Program-made: the position numbers and the translations under genes
Origin: Gloeopeniophorella convolvens
Lineage: Eukaryota > Basidiomycota > Agaricomycetes > Russulales
Reading direction: 5' to 3'
Assembly: GCA_022496205.1 (NCBI GenBank)
Contig: WTXD01000010.1
Span: forward strand, 558,001 to 622,000
Length of the DNA stretch: 64,000 nucleotides
Notes under the pieces: model-generated
The model's input: only the letters and a program-made list of their open reading frames with translations
Told to the model about the DNA's origin: nothing
The model's database searches: none
Shown: positions 21,696 to 32,018 of the stretch, piece after piece
How the letters are laid out: each line of letters starts with the position of its first letter
How positions within the stretch are numbered: the stretch's first letter is position 1

Positions 21696-23747
21696 ATGAC
21701 TCCTGCTTTACACCTCGGGTGGATCCCGCTACTCGGACTCATTGTAATCCTATGTGTTCGTAGCCATGCTAAGCGGCGCCTATTGCCTCCGGGACCTCGC
21801 GGTATTCCTCTGCTAGGCAATGTGTTGGGTTTGCCCAAGGATTATGAATGGCTGCGTTGGGCAAAATTCAAGGATATCTACGGTGCGTACGCAGTGCATC
21901 CCTTGGATCGATTGACAAGTAAAGCGGCTAGTTTCTGCAGGCCCTATCAGCTCCATATGCATCATGGGCCAACCTATCATAATCCTCAACAGCTTGCAGG
22001 CGTGCGAAGGCCTCCTTGTGAGGCGTTCCACAGTCTACTCTGGGCGACCCGTCCTTCAGTTTGCTGGGGAGATGTAAGATATCTTATCACTCAACGATCC
22101 CTGACGTTGATCCAACATCCTGATGTGAAGGGTCGGCTGGAGCCTCCAGATGATCCTCAGTCCATACAATGACCGCTTCCGGTCCATGCGCAAGCTGGTG
22201 GCCCGTCACATCGGCACAAACGCCGCTATCACCAAGTTCCGTTTTGTGCAGGAGCTCGAGATGCGCTACTTTCTTGCTCGCGTTTGTGAAAACCAAGACA
22301 ACTTCCTCGAGGATATCCGACTGTACGTGTCAGAGCAAATTCTTGGCAAACTTGTCAACTAAATTCGCCCACAGTATGATAGCGGCTGTATCCCTGAAGA
22401 TAGCATACGGCTATACGGTCGAGAGGGATGGCCCCGATCCCCTGCTTACCCTGATTGATACAGCAGCATACGAATTCTATCTCGCAACGCTTCCTGCTGC
22501 TTGGGCTGTTGATAGCTTCCCGTTCCGTCAGTGTGCACCACAGATCGGTTCAGCATGATCAACCTACTAACTCCTGCCTTTTGATCGAAGTGAGATATCT
22601 TCCGTCATGGATGCCTGGTGCAGGATTCAAGAAAGTCGCAGAGCGGTATCGAAAAACAACTATGGAATCAACCTTGCAACCCCTTGCATTCACTCAGCGA
22701 TGTATGGTACGCACTGCACCCGGCACCTTGCAACTGTCCCCTGATATCGGAACAGGCTCATGGAACCGAAGTCTCGTCGTTCTCGTCTATACTTCTAAGG
22801 AGCGAACTTGATCCTTCAGATGCCGAGGTTGTACCTTTCGCCGCGTCCTCACTTTTTGGAGGCGGAACGGACACTGTTGGGCACCCCATCGTCGCTATTG
22901 GAATGGTACTGACTGCATTTCGATGATGTGTAGATCGCAGCCACAATCAGCACCTTCGTTCTTGCAATGGTACTCTTCCCTGATGTACAGCGCAAAGCGC
23001 AGGAAGAACTCGATCGTGTGGTGGGACGACACCGCCTCCCGAACTTTGACGATCGTGACCACCTACCTTACCTTGCAGCGGTGTACAAAGAGCTGTTGCG
23101 GTGGCACGTGATTGGACCAATGGGTACGCCGGACCTGCTCCTGTTGAAATGGCTGCAGTTCTGTTTCACACTTGTTTAGGAATCCCACATTATGCGACCG
23201 CCGATGACTGGTATGAAGGCTACTTCATTCCCAAAGGTTCCCTACTCATGAGTAACCTATGGTGAGTCCGCTCACCCAACGGAGTTGTTCAACCACTGAC
23301 CTTGGTCGTCACCGAGCGAAGGCAGATAGCTAACGATGCGAGCGTCTACGAGAACCCATCTGACTTCCTCCCGGAGCGTTTCCTGGGTGCTGATAGCCCA
23401 CTTGACCCACATGCATTTGTCTTTGGTTTCGGTCGTAGAGAGTGCCCCGGCCAGATCTTCGCTGGCACGAGTCTATATATCTTCATGTCTGCAAGCCTCG
23501 CGACACTCAACTTTGAACCCACGCCGGAAGGTGCGCCTGCGCCGGAGTTCTTGTCGGGTACTGTAAGGCAAGTGCATAACAGAGCAATAAGTGGGTCGAT
23601 AGTATTAGTACTGACGTGGCGGACAGCCATCCCAAACCTTTCAAATGTAACATCAAGCCACGGTCACCTGATGCGTTGCAAATCATCCGAGCTGTATACA
23701 GCGAACACCCTGTTGAGCCCGCCTCGCAATTATCGGCTGTATATTAG
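21696..23747 (+). CDS. Cytochrome P450 C2
   Basis: Close paralog of P450 C1. The ATG at 21696-21698 starts the membrane anchor, then RRLLPPGPRGIPLLGN, PISSICIMGQPIIILN, YNDRFRSMRKLVARHIGTN, the I-helix SLFGGGTDT, FPDVQRKAQEEL, the ExxR segment KELLRW, NPSDFLPERFLG and the haem loop FGFGRRECPG. The final intron again begins with GC, here in the strong context AAG then GCAAGT, and ends GGACAG. The last exon encodes HPKPFKCNIKPRSPDALQ and stops at 23745-23747. All joins tested keep frame. Differences from C1 are mostly substitutions, so two functional paralogs are likely (inference). It is convergent with F-box C2. Confidence 0.88.
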
Positions 23748-24277
23748 ATGACAGCCAATCTGTTCCGAGATGTTCACCAGTCAGTATATGAAAGTAATCT
23801 TCCCGCATACGCACAGCCCAACCTAGTACCGTGCCACCATACGTGAGCTTGCCAAGCTAGCTCCGGCTATCGTAGTACGTACGCATGACGAGTGGCCGGT
23901 AGCGATTCGACGACTGTGGATTAAGCACCCTCGTTGGGCTGCTGGGTATCGCACATGTGTAACTTTGGTGCAAGGAAGTTGGTATACTTACTGAGGCCGA
24001 TGGGAACTGTCACATACTTTGAGCACGCTCGCAGTGGTACGCACCCATGGACCCTGAGTACGCCTCGCTGTTTACGGCTATTCAACACATGGCTATGCTT
24101 TAGCCTGCCACGGGACAAATAAAACCTTACACGCTGGATGCAGATATGCGCGTTCTCACGGCTACCTAGTGCTGTGCCTGCCAGCACATCCGAAACAAAC
24201 AAAGCCTCACGTCTGCATACCATGGAATATGTACGATACATCTGCATCTGGTATTCGAGATCCTTCGTACATTGCGG

Positions 24278-25555
24278 CTACATCGTCACCCAACTGTCGT
24301 CATCCTCAAAGTCCCACTCCGCGGGTCGATCGGGCTGAAGTAAACCACCCTCGGCGTTCTCTATGCGGACACCCCGCTCACCAAGCTGCACAATCCCGTC
24401 TCCGAGCCATTCGGGGTGCTTCACCAGGGATGCAGAGCCCATGTCGTTGGACAAGCGGACGACGCTCAGGCTCGGCGCCGCATCTTTGCATGCGTGCAGC
24501 CACTTGACAAATGTCACAAAGTGAGGACCACTATTGGTGCGTGATGCCCTTGTGCTGATCCCAAGGTATACAATTGTAGCGGGGAGGAGGCGTGGTGGGT
24601 ATGCATTCTCGTAGCCACCCCATTCCAACGAGGATAGGTGTAATTTGGTTATAGGAGTGCCTGTGAGTGCGAAGAGGACCCCGGAGTGGGCTAGGTACGC
24701 AGTCGTAAACGTAAATAGAGGTGGGGGGACAATCGCGCTCAGGGGTCCTCGCTGCTGGGCCTCCCAAGGGTCGTAACACAGGAATTGCGCATGCTGCAGG
24801 CTAGGGAAGCAAGCGGGAAGCCCTGTGGGATGCATCGCGAGGAGTGAAAGCACCTCAAAGTGACCGAAAGCGAGCTGTGGAAGGGCCAAGGGAAGGTCAG
24901 GGCCCATCGGGATGAGGAGTCCGATGAGCGTGCGCAAGTTCGGTGTATGTTGCAGCAGGGAAACGACCTCTGCACGGCGTTCCTGGACCCATCGATACTC
25001 GCCTCCATTGATATGCGCACCAACCCAACAAAGTCGGCGCAACGACGGACCACACACGTCACGGAGGGCTTCATATATCTCTGGTGACTTCCAATAGGAA
25101 ATGTGGCTGGGCTGCCCAGAGATGCTGGCGACGAAGACCTCCAGATGTGGCGTGTATGTGAGGATGTGCGCGAGCGGCTCCTGAGCGGATGGCCGGTGCC
25201 GAAGAGGGCCCTTGCATATTGCGACGTCCAGTCGACGCGCATGCGTGCCGAGCTCGGGTCTTCGCCCGAGCGTGTTCACTAGCAAGAGGATCGCACCTTG
25301 ACGGCCAATCCAGAGCGCACGATAAAGTAGCGGTGTTGCGAGAGCATTCCACATGTGACAGACGCGAACGAGCACGCGGCGGATGACGAGTGACGCGCGA
25401 AGCATCGTGAGCTCCGAGGTGTTGTCGACATGGAAAAGCTCTGCCGTGGGATGGGAGAAGTATTCGGGGACGTCGGGATCAAATGCACCTGGAGTGTCCG
25501 CGGCGATTTCGAAAATGTGAAGCCAGATCTCAGGTGGCAGGGTGGGTGATCCCAT
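24278..25555 (-). CDS. F-box-like protein C2
   Basis: Nearly identical to C1 over most of its length (LPPEIWLHIFEIAADTPGAF, RVCHMWNALATPLLYRALW, LRTLIGLL). The first real ATG is 25553-25555; the codon used two positions earlier in C1 is TTG here. The C-terminus differs: a block that C1 has before DRPAEWDFE is missing and the frame ends in a different short acidic tail, so this copy is slightly shorter. It probably has the same SCF adaptor role as C1. It lies between P450 C2 (convergent) and UbiA copy 2 (same strand). Confidence 0.78.
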   Translation of the reverse strand: MGSPTLPPEIWLHIFEIAADTPGAFDPDVPEYFSHPTAELFHVDNTSELTMLRASLVIRRVLVRVCHMWNALATPLLYRALWIGRQGAILLLVNTLGRRPELGTHARRLDVAICKGPLRHRPSAQEPLAHILTYTPHLEVFVASISGQPSHISYWKSPEIYEALRDVCGPSLRRLCWVGAHINGGEYRWVQERRAEVVSLLQHTPNLRTLIGLLIPMGPDLPLALPQLAFGHFEVLSLLAMHPTGLPACFPSLQHAQFLCYDPWEAQQRGPLSAIVPPPLFTFTTAYLAHSGVLFALTGTPITKLHLSSLEWGGYENAYPPRLLPATIVYLGISTRASRTNSGPHFVTFVKWLHACKDAAPSLSVVRLSNDMGSASLVKHPEWLGDGIVQLGERGVRIENAEGGLLQPDRPAEWDFEDDDSWVTM

Positions 25556-25679
25556 TGACAATGATGGCAGGTGCTCCCTGGGTTAAGAAGATTAGCTTCT
25601 GGTCCACCAGATACGAAGGTGCAACGCACTGTGCCAATAAAAGCGACTGGTGTGACTTTCACTGCAATTTCTTCATGCA

Positions 25680-25687
25680 TATTTAAA
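25680..25687 (-). promoter_or_regulatory. TATA-like box of F-box C2
   Basis: TTTAAATA on the minus strand, about 126 bp before the ATG, in the same sequence context as in F-box C1. Confidence 0.45.
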
Positions 25688-25929
25688 CGGAGTGAGGTGA
25701 CTCGAAGGAAGACAGCTGCTACTGACAGTCAACGTCGCCGGGACCGTAATGCGGACCAGTATGGGTGACTCACTACGTGTTCTGGAGTAGGTAAAAGGCC
25801 TGCCATAGTCATATTGAAGACGACATTCTGTGAGATTCCCGGGCCCCGTATGACAAGCGTGCGCTGTACCCGAGTACTGTACCAACGAGAATGTTGGGAG
25901 CCTGTGCAGGCTCGGTATGTCCGAGTCAA

Positions 25930-26796
25930 AACGCACGCCATAGATATGAATCAGACAGTGGGACGCCACCGCCCACGAAAACAGAACCCTGTACCGCAGG
26001 ATCAAACCACCATGGATCGATTTCTCAGGCGACCGGCCGGCACCCAGCAAGAGGAGGATGGAGAGGTACGCAGCATTCCCGAGGCTGACAGATCAGAGCG
26101 AGCCTTCTCGCCATTGGAGCACAGCCGCCGCCGTGAGATCATCATGTAGCGAAGACATCCGCGCCAACACGGGCGTACATGAAAAATGGTGAGCAACACA
26201 GACATCGAGCGACAGATACTGGCCCGGATTTTCCAGCTGCGGACGGGGCACACTGCCCCGCCTACGCGTACGAGCGATGGGCACTGCAGCGCCACCTAAA
26301 AAGCGGCGGACTCACGCGCAAAAGTGTCCTCAACAACCCGAAGATATGCTCTAGCCGAACAGGAAAATAGAGAGCAGTGAGCAGGGCGGAGAGGAGACGC
26401 GGACAGCGGCAACGGTGGGAGACCGGAACCGCGCGCGCAGGCCACGAACGACGCGACGCGGTAATGCGCGGAGCGACAACACCGCACCTCGTAACGACGG
26501 GCGCGCGCGGAGCACACACGCGCACATGACCCGGCACACCAAGCATCGGCGGGAAGCCGAAGACCCCTCGGCATTTACACCTCACTAACGACGATGCGAC
26601 CACAGCGTTACGCAACGCCAGCCCACTTGGCGCGGCTCACGCCGCGCAGGGCTGGGGGGGCGAGACAGGGAGATGGATACACGGACTGCGAAGAAACGCT
26701 GAAAGGAAGGGGTAGACAGAAATCCGTGCTACATAGGGTTCTGTACCCACAGGTGCACGTTAATGGATTTCAAAAAAAAAAAAAAAAAAAAAAAAG
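25930..26796 (+). mobile_element. 867-bp retroposed element with 25-A tail and target duplication
   Basis: It is flanked by GTCCGAGTCAA on both sides (from 25919 and from 26797) and ends in 25 consecutive A. The duplicated segment 1 has the single uninterrupted target (GTCCGAGTCAAGTCCG near 10209). The last 50 bases match the short A-tailed element at 8233-8407. Two short plus-strand frames lie inside, but no reverse transcriptase or other domain is recognisable. It is either a 5'-truncated LINE or a composite SINE. Confidence 0.8.
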
Positions 26797-26962
26797 TCCG
26801 AGTCAAGTCCGAAGCGGCTTGCGCCGACCTATCTCTCACGGTCACGCGATTAGTTTACAGATCAACACAACGCCACGGCGACAGGACTATCATTGGATCT
26901 TTCATTAGAGGAGGGTATGAATGTTGTCACATAGCGTGTTACCGCAAGCTCTCCAGGACATA

Positions 26963-28402
26963 CTAAGCAGCAAGAAGATAATCCGCAAATAGCCCTGCCC
27001 AGACAATACCGCCAAGCGTAAAACCGTTTGATTCAAACTGCAGCAGGGGTTACCGCGGTCAGACAATGCAACGAAATTGAGAACTGGACACGCACAGCAA
27101 GATGGCAGCTTTTGGCGTTGTCAACATCTAGACATCGGAGCTGCCACGTGAGGTGGGCCGCAGCCCCACCAACAGTGACCAAGAAGTAAGGAGCTTGTTG
27201 ACCATTCAACATTCCTGCAGTGACCAGAAACGTCACCAGTAGTCCGGCGAAGAGTGCAAGGACGCTTTTGGTATATTGACCAAACAGGAGCGCGGTCGAC
27301 TTCACGCCCGCTCGTGCATCATCACGCTTATCTTGGCAGGCGTAGATCGTATCTGTGCAAAGTCAGATCATTCGGTGTACACAGATAGCCAGGAGCACAC
27401 ACACCATAATAGAGTGTCCAGCTGCGTAGAGCAATTAATTGTCAGCCCGTATTCACCTGAATATGAGCTTCACTCACCACCAGCAGCCAGCAAACAGCAC
27501 ACCCGCCGCCAGGGGAAGCTTGGGGTAAACCGCGCTCCACGCCACCAAGGATATCATGTTCATGGCAACGCCTCGAGGGGTGTTAGACTCCCTGCACACG
27601 CAAGTGGTTCCTGCGTACCTAACCAGGCTTGCGGCCAGTACGTAATACGTTTCATAAGCGGATAGATCCCTGGCAGGGGCAAAGCGGTAATAATCCCGAG
27701 TTTCCAGCTAGATATGTCAAAAGAAAATCTTAGTTCTAGTTTCAGACTCGTCTTTCAAAGGAACCATCACATACGACAGGGGGTTGACGGGCCATAGCAG
27801 GGCCATGAGAGACGCGAGATGCATTGCCAAAAATATGAGGGCACCAGGAACAGAGATCCTTCTGTCTGCGATGGGCCTATGTTTGGTGCGCTCTGAGAAT
27901 ATGGTTGGAATAAGTCGCGCGTAGAAGCCCGGTGCCACGTCACGTTTCCTCACCCACTTGCCTATCAATTTCACGGTCGAGGATGTCGTTCCAGATGCAA
28001 CCAGCGCCTATGCACAACCGGGTCAGCGGATGTCATGCAGGCAGGTACACTCACTATCCAGCAATTCAGCCGAGAAAGAAACTCGGATACAACCGGCGTG
28101 GTGTGGGCGCACCTATGTAGAAGCGCGGCGCCAATGAGACCGTAGACAAGGTTGAACGCGTACGTCCCGACCGGCATTGAGAGTGTGCAAGAGGCCATCG
28201 TCATACCCCATGCTAATCGCTCGCAACGGGTCAAATCCTTTCGCGGACATTCGGGAAGACGGTATGCACCAAATGGCCAGAAGATCAGCATGGATCCGGC
28301 GAACTTGTTGACGCGGGAAAGCTCAACCTGGATGGAGGTCTGTCAGCTGCTCCTCACTTGGAGTAAACTTGAATGACACAAACCCAACGCCAGAATCCCA
28401 CT
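26963..28402 (-). CDS. UbiA-family aromatic prenyltransferase, copy 2 (complete)
   Basis: Membrane prenyltransferase. Exons read FAGSMLIFWPF, AWGMTMASCTLSMPVGTYAF, LVYGLIGAALLH, then WNDILDREIDR, the first Asp motif. An intron from gtgagg to ttctcag follows, then ERTKHRPIADRRIS, LLWPVNPLSYV, GIITALPLPGIYPLMKR, MISLVAWSAVYPKLPLAAG, and the second Asp motif DTIYACQDKRDD with KSTALLFG. LDVDNAKSCHLA comes before a last exon FESNGFTLGGIVWAGLFADY that ends at TAG 26963-26965. Both catalytic Asp motifs are intact. Two points are unresolved: the first exon and start codon, and the splice phase before AGCIWND. It adjoins F-box C2 and P450 C2 and is probably part of a meroterpenoid pathway (inference). 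Confidence 0.8.
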
Positions 28403-29687
28403 TCATAGTTCATATTCTTGGACATTGATTTACAGAGTTTGGGGGCGTGCACTTCTCGAGGGCTTAGCGCTTATCGTCGCCAGTTGGTAACCTCGATTTT
28501 TATATGACCGTGCAGCGCCCCGAGGCGTAGAGTTCAGTTGGGAAACATCACGTGATGGTTGGCATCCTCGGCGTAACAGATAGTCGGAGGCCGCTGGGTT
28601 GGCTAGAGTTGTCACAGGGCCCGAGATGAGTACTGAGTAACGACGTTTCAGCCTCGCCCCGACCAGCTCCCTTCTGATTGATGAATCTCAGAAGTTGACC
28701 TGTATGCATGAATGACTTCCGTTCAAGGCGAACTTGAGACGGGCGCTCCGGGACACAGAACAGGATCTCTGACCGAGAGCTTTGCCTCTCAAGTCGATCG
28801 CACAGTCCCTTTCTTTCATCCGGCTCGTCAGGTTTCTGTGCTCCTCAGTGGTTATGTGGTCGTAGCCATGATAGAGAGTTGGTTGGCATTGACACGAACG
28901 AATCAGTGATGGAACCCGATTTGGCCGATATAGCCCAACTTCCGCTTCAGACTCCGAAAGGTTGTCACAATCACGCTTGCGGCGGGCCTGATTCAGACGA
29001 CTCCTGCGTGAGGGATTAGATATCTCAGGAAGCTGGGAGATTTCAGTGCACTGCACACATAATACTTGAGTAGGACATGGGACTGATGAAGCAGTACCCC
29101 CTGGCTGCTCGCCGCCCCACCCCGAAGCGCTTGCATCCAGGCACCGCTACTCTGAGTCTTCCGACGATAAGTAGCAATGGCGTTGGCACAAACGTTAACT
29201 ACTCCATGGTCAGGCGATACGTATAACCCTACATATCTGGTTCTCATCACGGAAATCAAGCTTCTTTTTCTATAACCCGTGATCATGAGCTTGAAAGTAA
29301 ACCCGCACGCAGGCCGGGCATACGATGATCGCTATGTAATATTTGTGATGACTATCAAGTGCCTGCTTCAGTCCAACATACTTAGTGCTAAGGCTGGCCA
29401 TGAGCGCTGATTTATGAGTTGCCCAACAGCTACCGTCGCCTATCACTGTGCAAGCGGCATATTACTAACATATACGGAAGGGAACTAACGCGCCTTACAT
29501 TGAAGCCAACTTTGTTCCAATGCAGTATAACGCAACTATCACACCAATCATATGGTATTAGATACAGCACGCAGCCCTCAATGACTTCCGTTTGACGCGA
29601 CCGCCAATGGCCCGGACCCTCTCGGAGTTTTCGTGTATAGGGTGTAAACGCTAGGCCTGCACCAGTTTCCATATTCGAGGTTTCCGT
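28403..29687. other. Intergenic, no gene recognised
   Basis: Upstream of UbiA copy 2 and downstream of F-box A1. Only short frames without domains. The tandem duplication unit begins at 29515. Confidence 0.5.
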
Positions 29688-31013
29688 TCAGGTGTTAGGC
29701 GGAAGGAGTACAGGTGGTACAATAGGATCAGCCCCGAAACCTGCGCCCTCATTGAGGAGGGGCAGTTGGAGGAAATCACCGCGTGTGGAACTCTCCACGC
29801 GGACACCACGGTCCACGAGCGTCGCGAGGCGGCCTCTAAGCAACAGCAATTTGTCCTTGAACTGGAATTCCGAATCCGGGGAATTCGACAGGCGAATAAC
29901 GCATAGTCCAGGTACAACATCCTTGCATGCGTGCAGCCAATCAACAAACCCTTCAGTGAAAGGCACGGAAGCCCGCCTGACAGTTGTTCTGATTCCGAGG
30001 TGTGTGAGGAGGCGCGGTAGGCAGTGTGGTGAGTAGCGTCTCTCGCAACGGGCTAAGGCCCACATGGACAGGAAAAGCCTTGTGATGTGGGTTCCAGCCA
30101 AAGCGTTAAATTCACGGGGGTCAGTGATGTACGCCGTCGTGAAGGACGATGCAGACGCGAGATTGGCCACGGTGCCTGCTAAGATACCCTGCCGAAGTAA
30201 CGGCGTACACACTAGGTCGGCGTGCCGCAAGTTGGGGAAGAGTGCGAATGGCTGCGTGCTTCCTTCTGAGCCACGCGAGGGTAGAAGGAAGTGGCCGAAA
30301 GTGAGGCGTGGGTGAACGAAGGGCGCGTCGGCATCAACCGGAATAAGGAGACCAATGAGGGTGTGAAGGTTCGGCATGCTGTGTAGCAGCGCTACTACTT
30401 CGCGGCGCCAGTGCGGTTTGCCCTCATATACTGCAGGGTCCACATGCGCGCCGACCCAGCAAAGCCGGCGGAGGGATGATCCACACGCGTCACCCAGCGC
30501 TGTGAATATCTCGCTTGACATCCAATTATAATAAGGGAAATTCGGGTGTCGTCTGACATTGTTGGCAACGAAGACTTCTAGGTGTGGTGTGTGCTCAACA
30601 ATGAGCACGAGTAGCTTAAGTGCATCCAGCTTCTCGTATTCGTGCGCTCGCACCTCGTTCAACGCTACATCCAGCCGGCGAACGTGGGCACCAAGCTCGG
30701 GCTTGTCTTTAAGTATGCCAGCGAGTAGGCGGAGTGTGCGCGGCTTGCTGAGGTAGACGGTGCGGTAGAGCAATGGAATGGCGAGCGCATTCCACGAGCG
30801 GCAGACGCACACGATCGCGCTGCGCGTAGAGATCGTCGCGCGCAGCGCAGCGAGAGGTTCGGTGGGGTCATCGAGGTGGGCAACTTCTGTGCTAGGATGG
30901 TCGAAAGGGTCAAGAACATCGGGATCGAATGCACCCGGGACGTCTGTTGCGAACTCGAAGATGAGGCACCACAGCTCCGATGGAATGTGGGGTGGGTCAA
31001 TGCTGGGTAACAT
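29688..31013 (-). CDS. F-box-like protein A1
   Basis: Single-exon protein of 441 residues, the same length as A2. The ATG at 31011-31013 is shared with A2; the open frame continues upstream without conservation. The N-terminus IPSELWCLIFEFATDVPGAF is F-box-like. DPFDHPSTEVAHLDDPTE, SRSWNALAIPLLYRTVYL-type sequence, KPELGAHVRRLDV, LRRLCWVGAHVDPA and LHTLIGLLIPV follow, the common scaffold of this family. The tail is acidic and proline-containing and the stop is at 29688. No catalytic motif. A substrate-recruiting SCF subunit is the likeliest role (family knowledge plus inference). Confidence 0.8.
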   Translation of the reverse strand: MLPSIDPPHIPSELWCLIFEFATDVPGAFDPDVLDPFDHPSTEVAHLDDPTEPLAALRATISTRSAIVCVCRSWNALAIPLLYRTVYLSKPRTLRLLAGILKDKPELGAHVRRLDVALNEVRAHEYEKLDALKLLVLIVEHTPHLEVFVANNVRRHPNFPYYNWMSSEIFTALGDACGSSLRRLCWVGAHVDPAVYEGKPHWRREVVALLHSMPNLHTLIGLLIPVDADAPFVHPRLTFGHFLLPSRGSEGSTQPFALFPNLRHADLVCTPLLRQGILAGTVANLASASSFTTAYITDPREFNALAGTHITRLFLSMWALARCERRYSPHCLPRLLTHLGIRTTVRRASVPFTEGFVDWLHACKDVVPGLCVIRLSNSPDSEFQFKDKLLLLRGRLATLVDRGVRVESSTRGDFLQLPLLNEGAGFGADPIVPPVLLPPNT

Positions 31014-31238
31014 GGTGTCTCGTGGATTTGAAGGGGTTGCTAGTGCCGCCTTGTAGATTTTCTGTGAGTTTGCAGGTGTATGAGATAGCATTAGGATCTA
31101 GGGTGCATACACGGAGGTCAAAGGTTGGGCAAAGCACTGCCAACCTTGAAGCAGCCTCATCATGATGAAAGCCGAAGACCACGTGCACACCTGATGCGTC
31201 AACCGGATCGCTGATAAGATCTTGAGAGCTAGTGATAT

Positions 31239-31717
31239 CACTGCGTGCAAAGCAGACTTATCCGACAGGAAGAAGGCTTGAATAAGTGAAATATATGTTT
31301 AACTTATTCCTGCCTTTATTTGTCCGGAAAAGTGACGATCAGAAGGTTAATGACCCTCTAAGCATTCTTTAAGGGAAAGAAGCCTCCTAATAAAGTTAAC
31401 CTTCTCTCACGACTTCCCTATGTAAGCATAGTTGGAGATAAAGTCAAACAATCATTTGTATTCCTCGTGTTTCCCCACCCAGAATGAGCATTCTTACCAA
31501 ATTCCTGGGAAATTTCCTACTAGATGTCTATGGCTCGGGAATCCGGGGGAAAGCTTTAACTTTAGGTACAGACTTTACCCCTTATCAAGAAGCTTGTAGA
31601 GAATATTAACTTTACTAATACTCGTTTCTCAAGCTTAAATAGTCAACAATAAGTTAAACAAATATTTAGGTTTTTTAAGCCTTCCCAAGGGAGAATAAGT
31701 CTGCCATGCACGCAGTG
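31239..31717. mobile_element. CACTA-like MITE, copy 1 (479 bp)
   Basis: Starts CACTGCGTGCA and ends with its reverse complement; the inverted similarity extends about 70 bases. It is flanked by TAT on both sides (31236-31238 and 31718-31720). The interior is AT-rich and non-coding. The right unit of the tandem duplication has no insertion at the matching place (near 36565). TIRs beginning CACTR with a 3-bp duplication are typical of the CACTA superfamily. Confidence 0.85.
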
Positions 31718-32018
31718 TATCATCTCCATGACGGTTCGTCCCAAGTTCAATATTCAATGATGATACACATAGAAGGTCAAAAACATCCATACAACGAGCA
31801 AGCATCTATGTACATCATGTTGACTCATGGATAATGTCAGTGTCGTTAATATGGTACCTCGAGCTGCACATCGCGCTACTTGTAAGATAACCTTGTCTCT
31901 GGACTGTCAGCCACCCACAATTGAACAGATGGAACGTTTATATCAGAGGCCAAAGCCACTGATTAAGGTAAATTAGAGTCACTGACTTCCATCGGGAGAC
32001 AGGCAGCCAGAGGCAGGA

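Larger units (their letters stand above)
21606..27055. repeat. Segmental duplication, copy 2 (partner 5672-10553)
   Basis: Same order and orientation as copy 1: P450 plus, F-box minus, UbiA minus. Here the UbiA gene is complete and runs on to 28402. The copy has a private insertion (25930-26796), for which copy 1 shows the clean empty site near 10209-10219. Confidence 0.85.
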
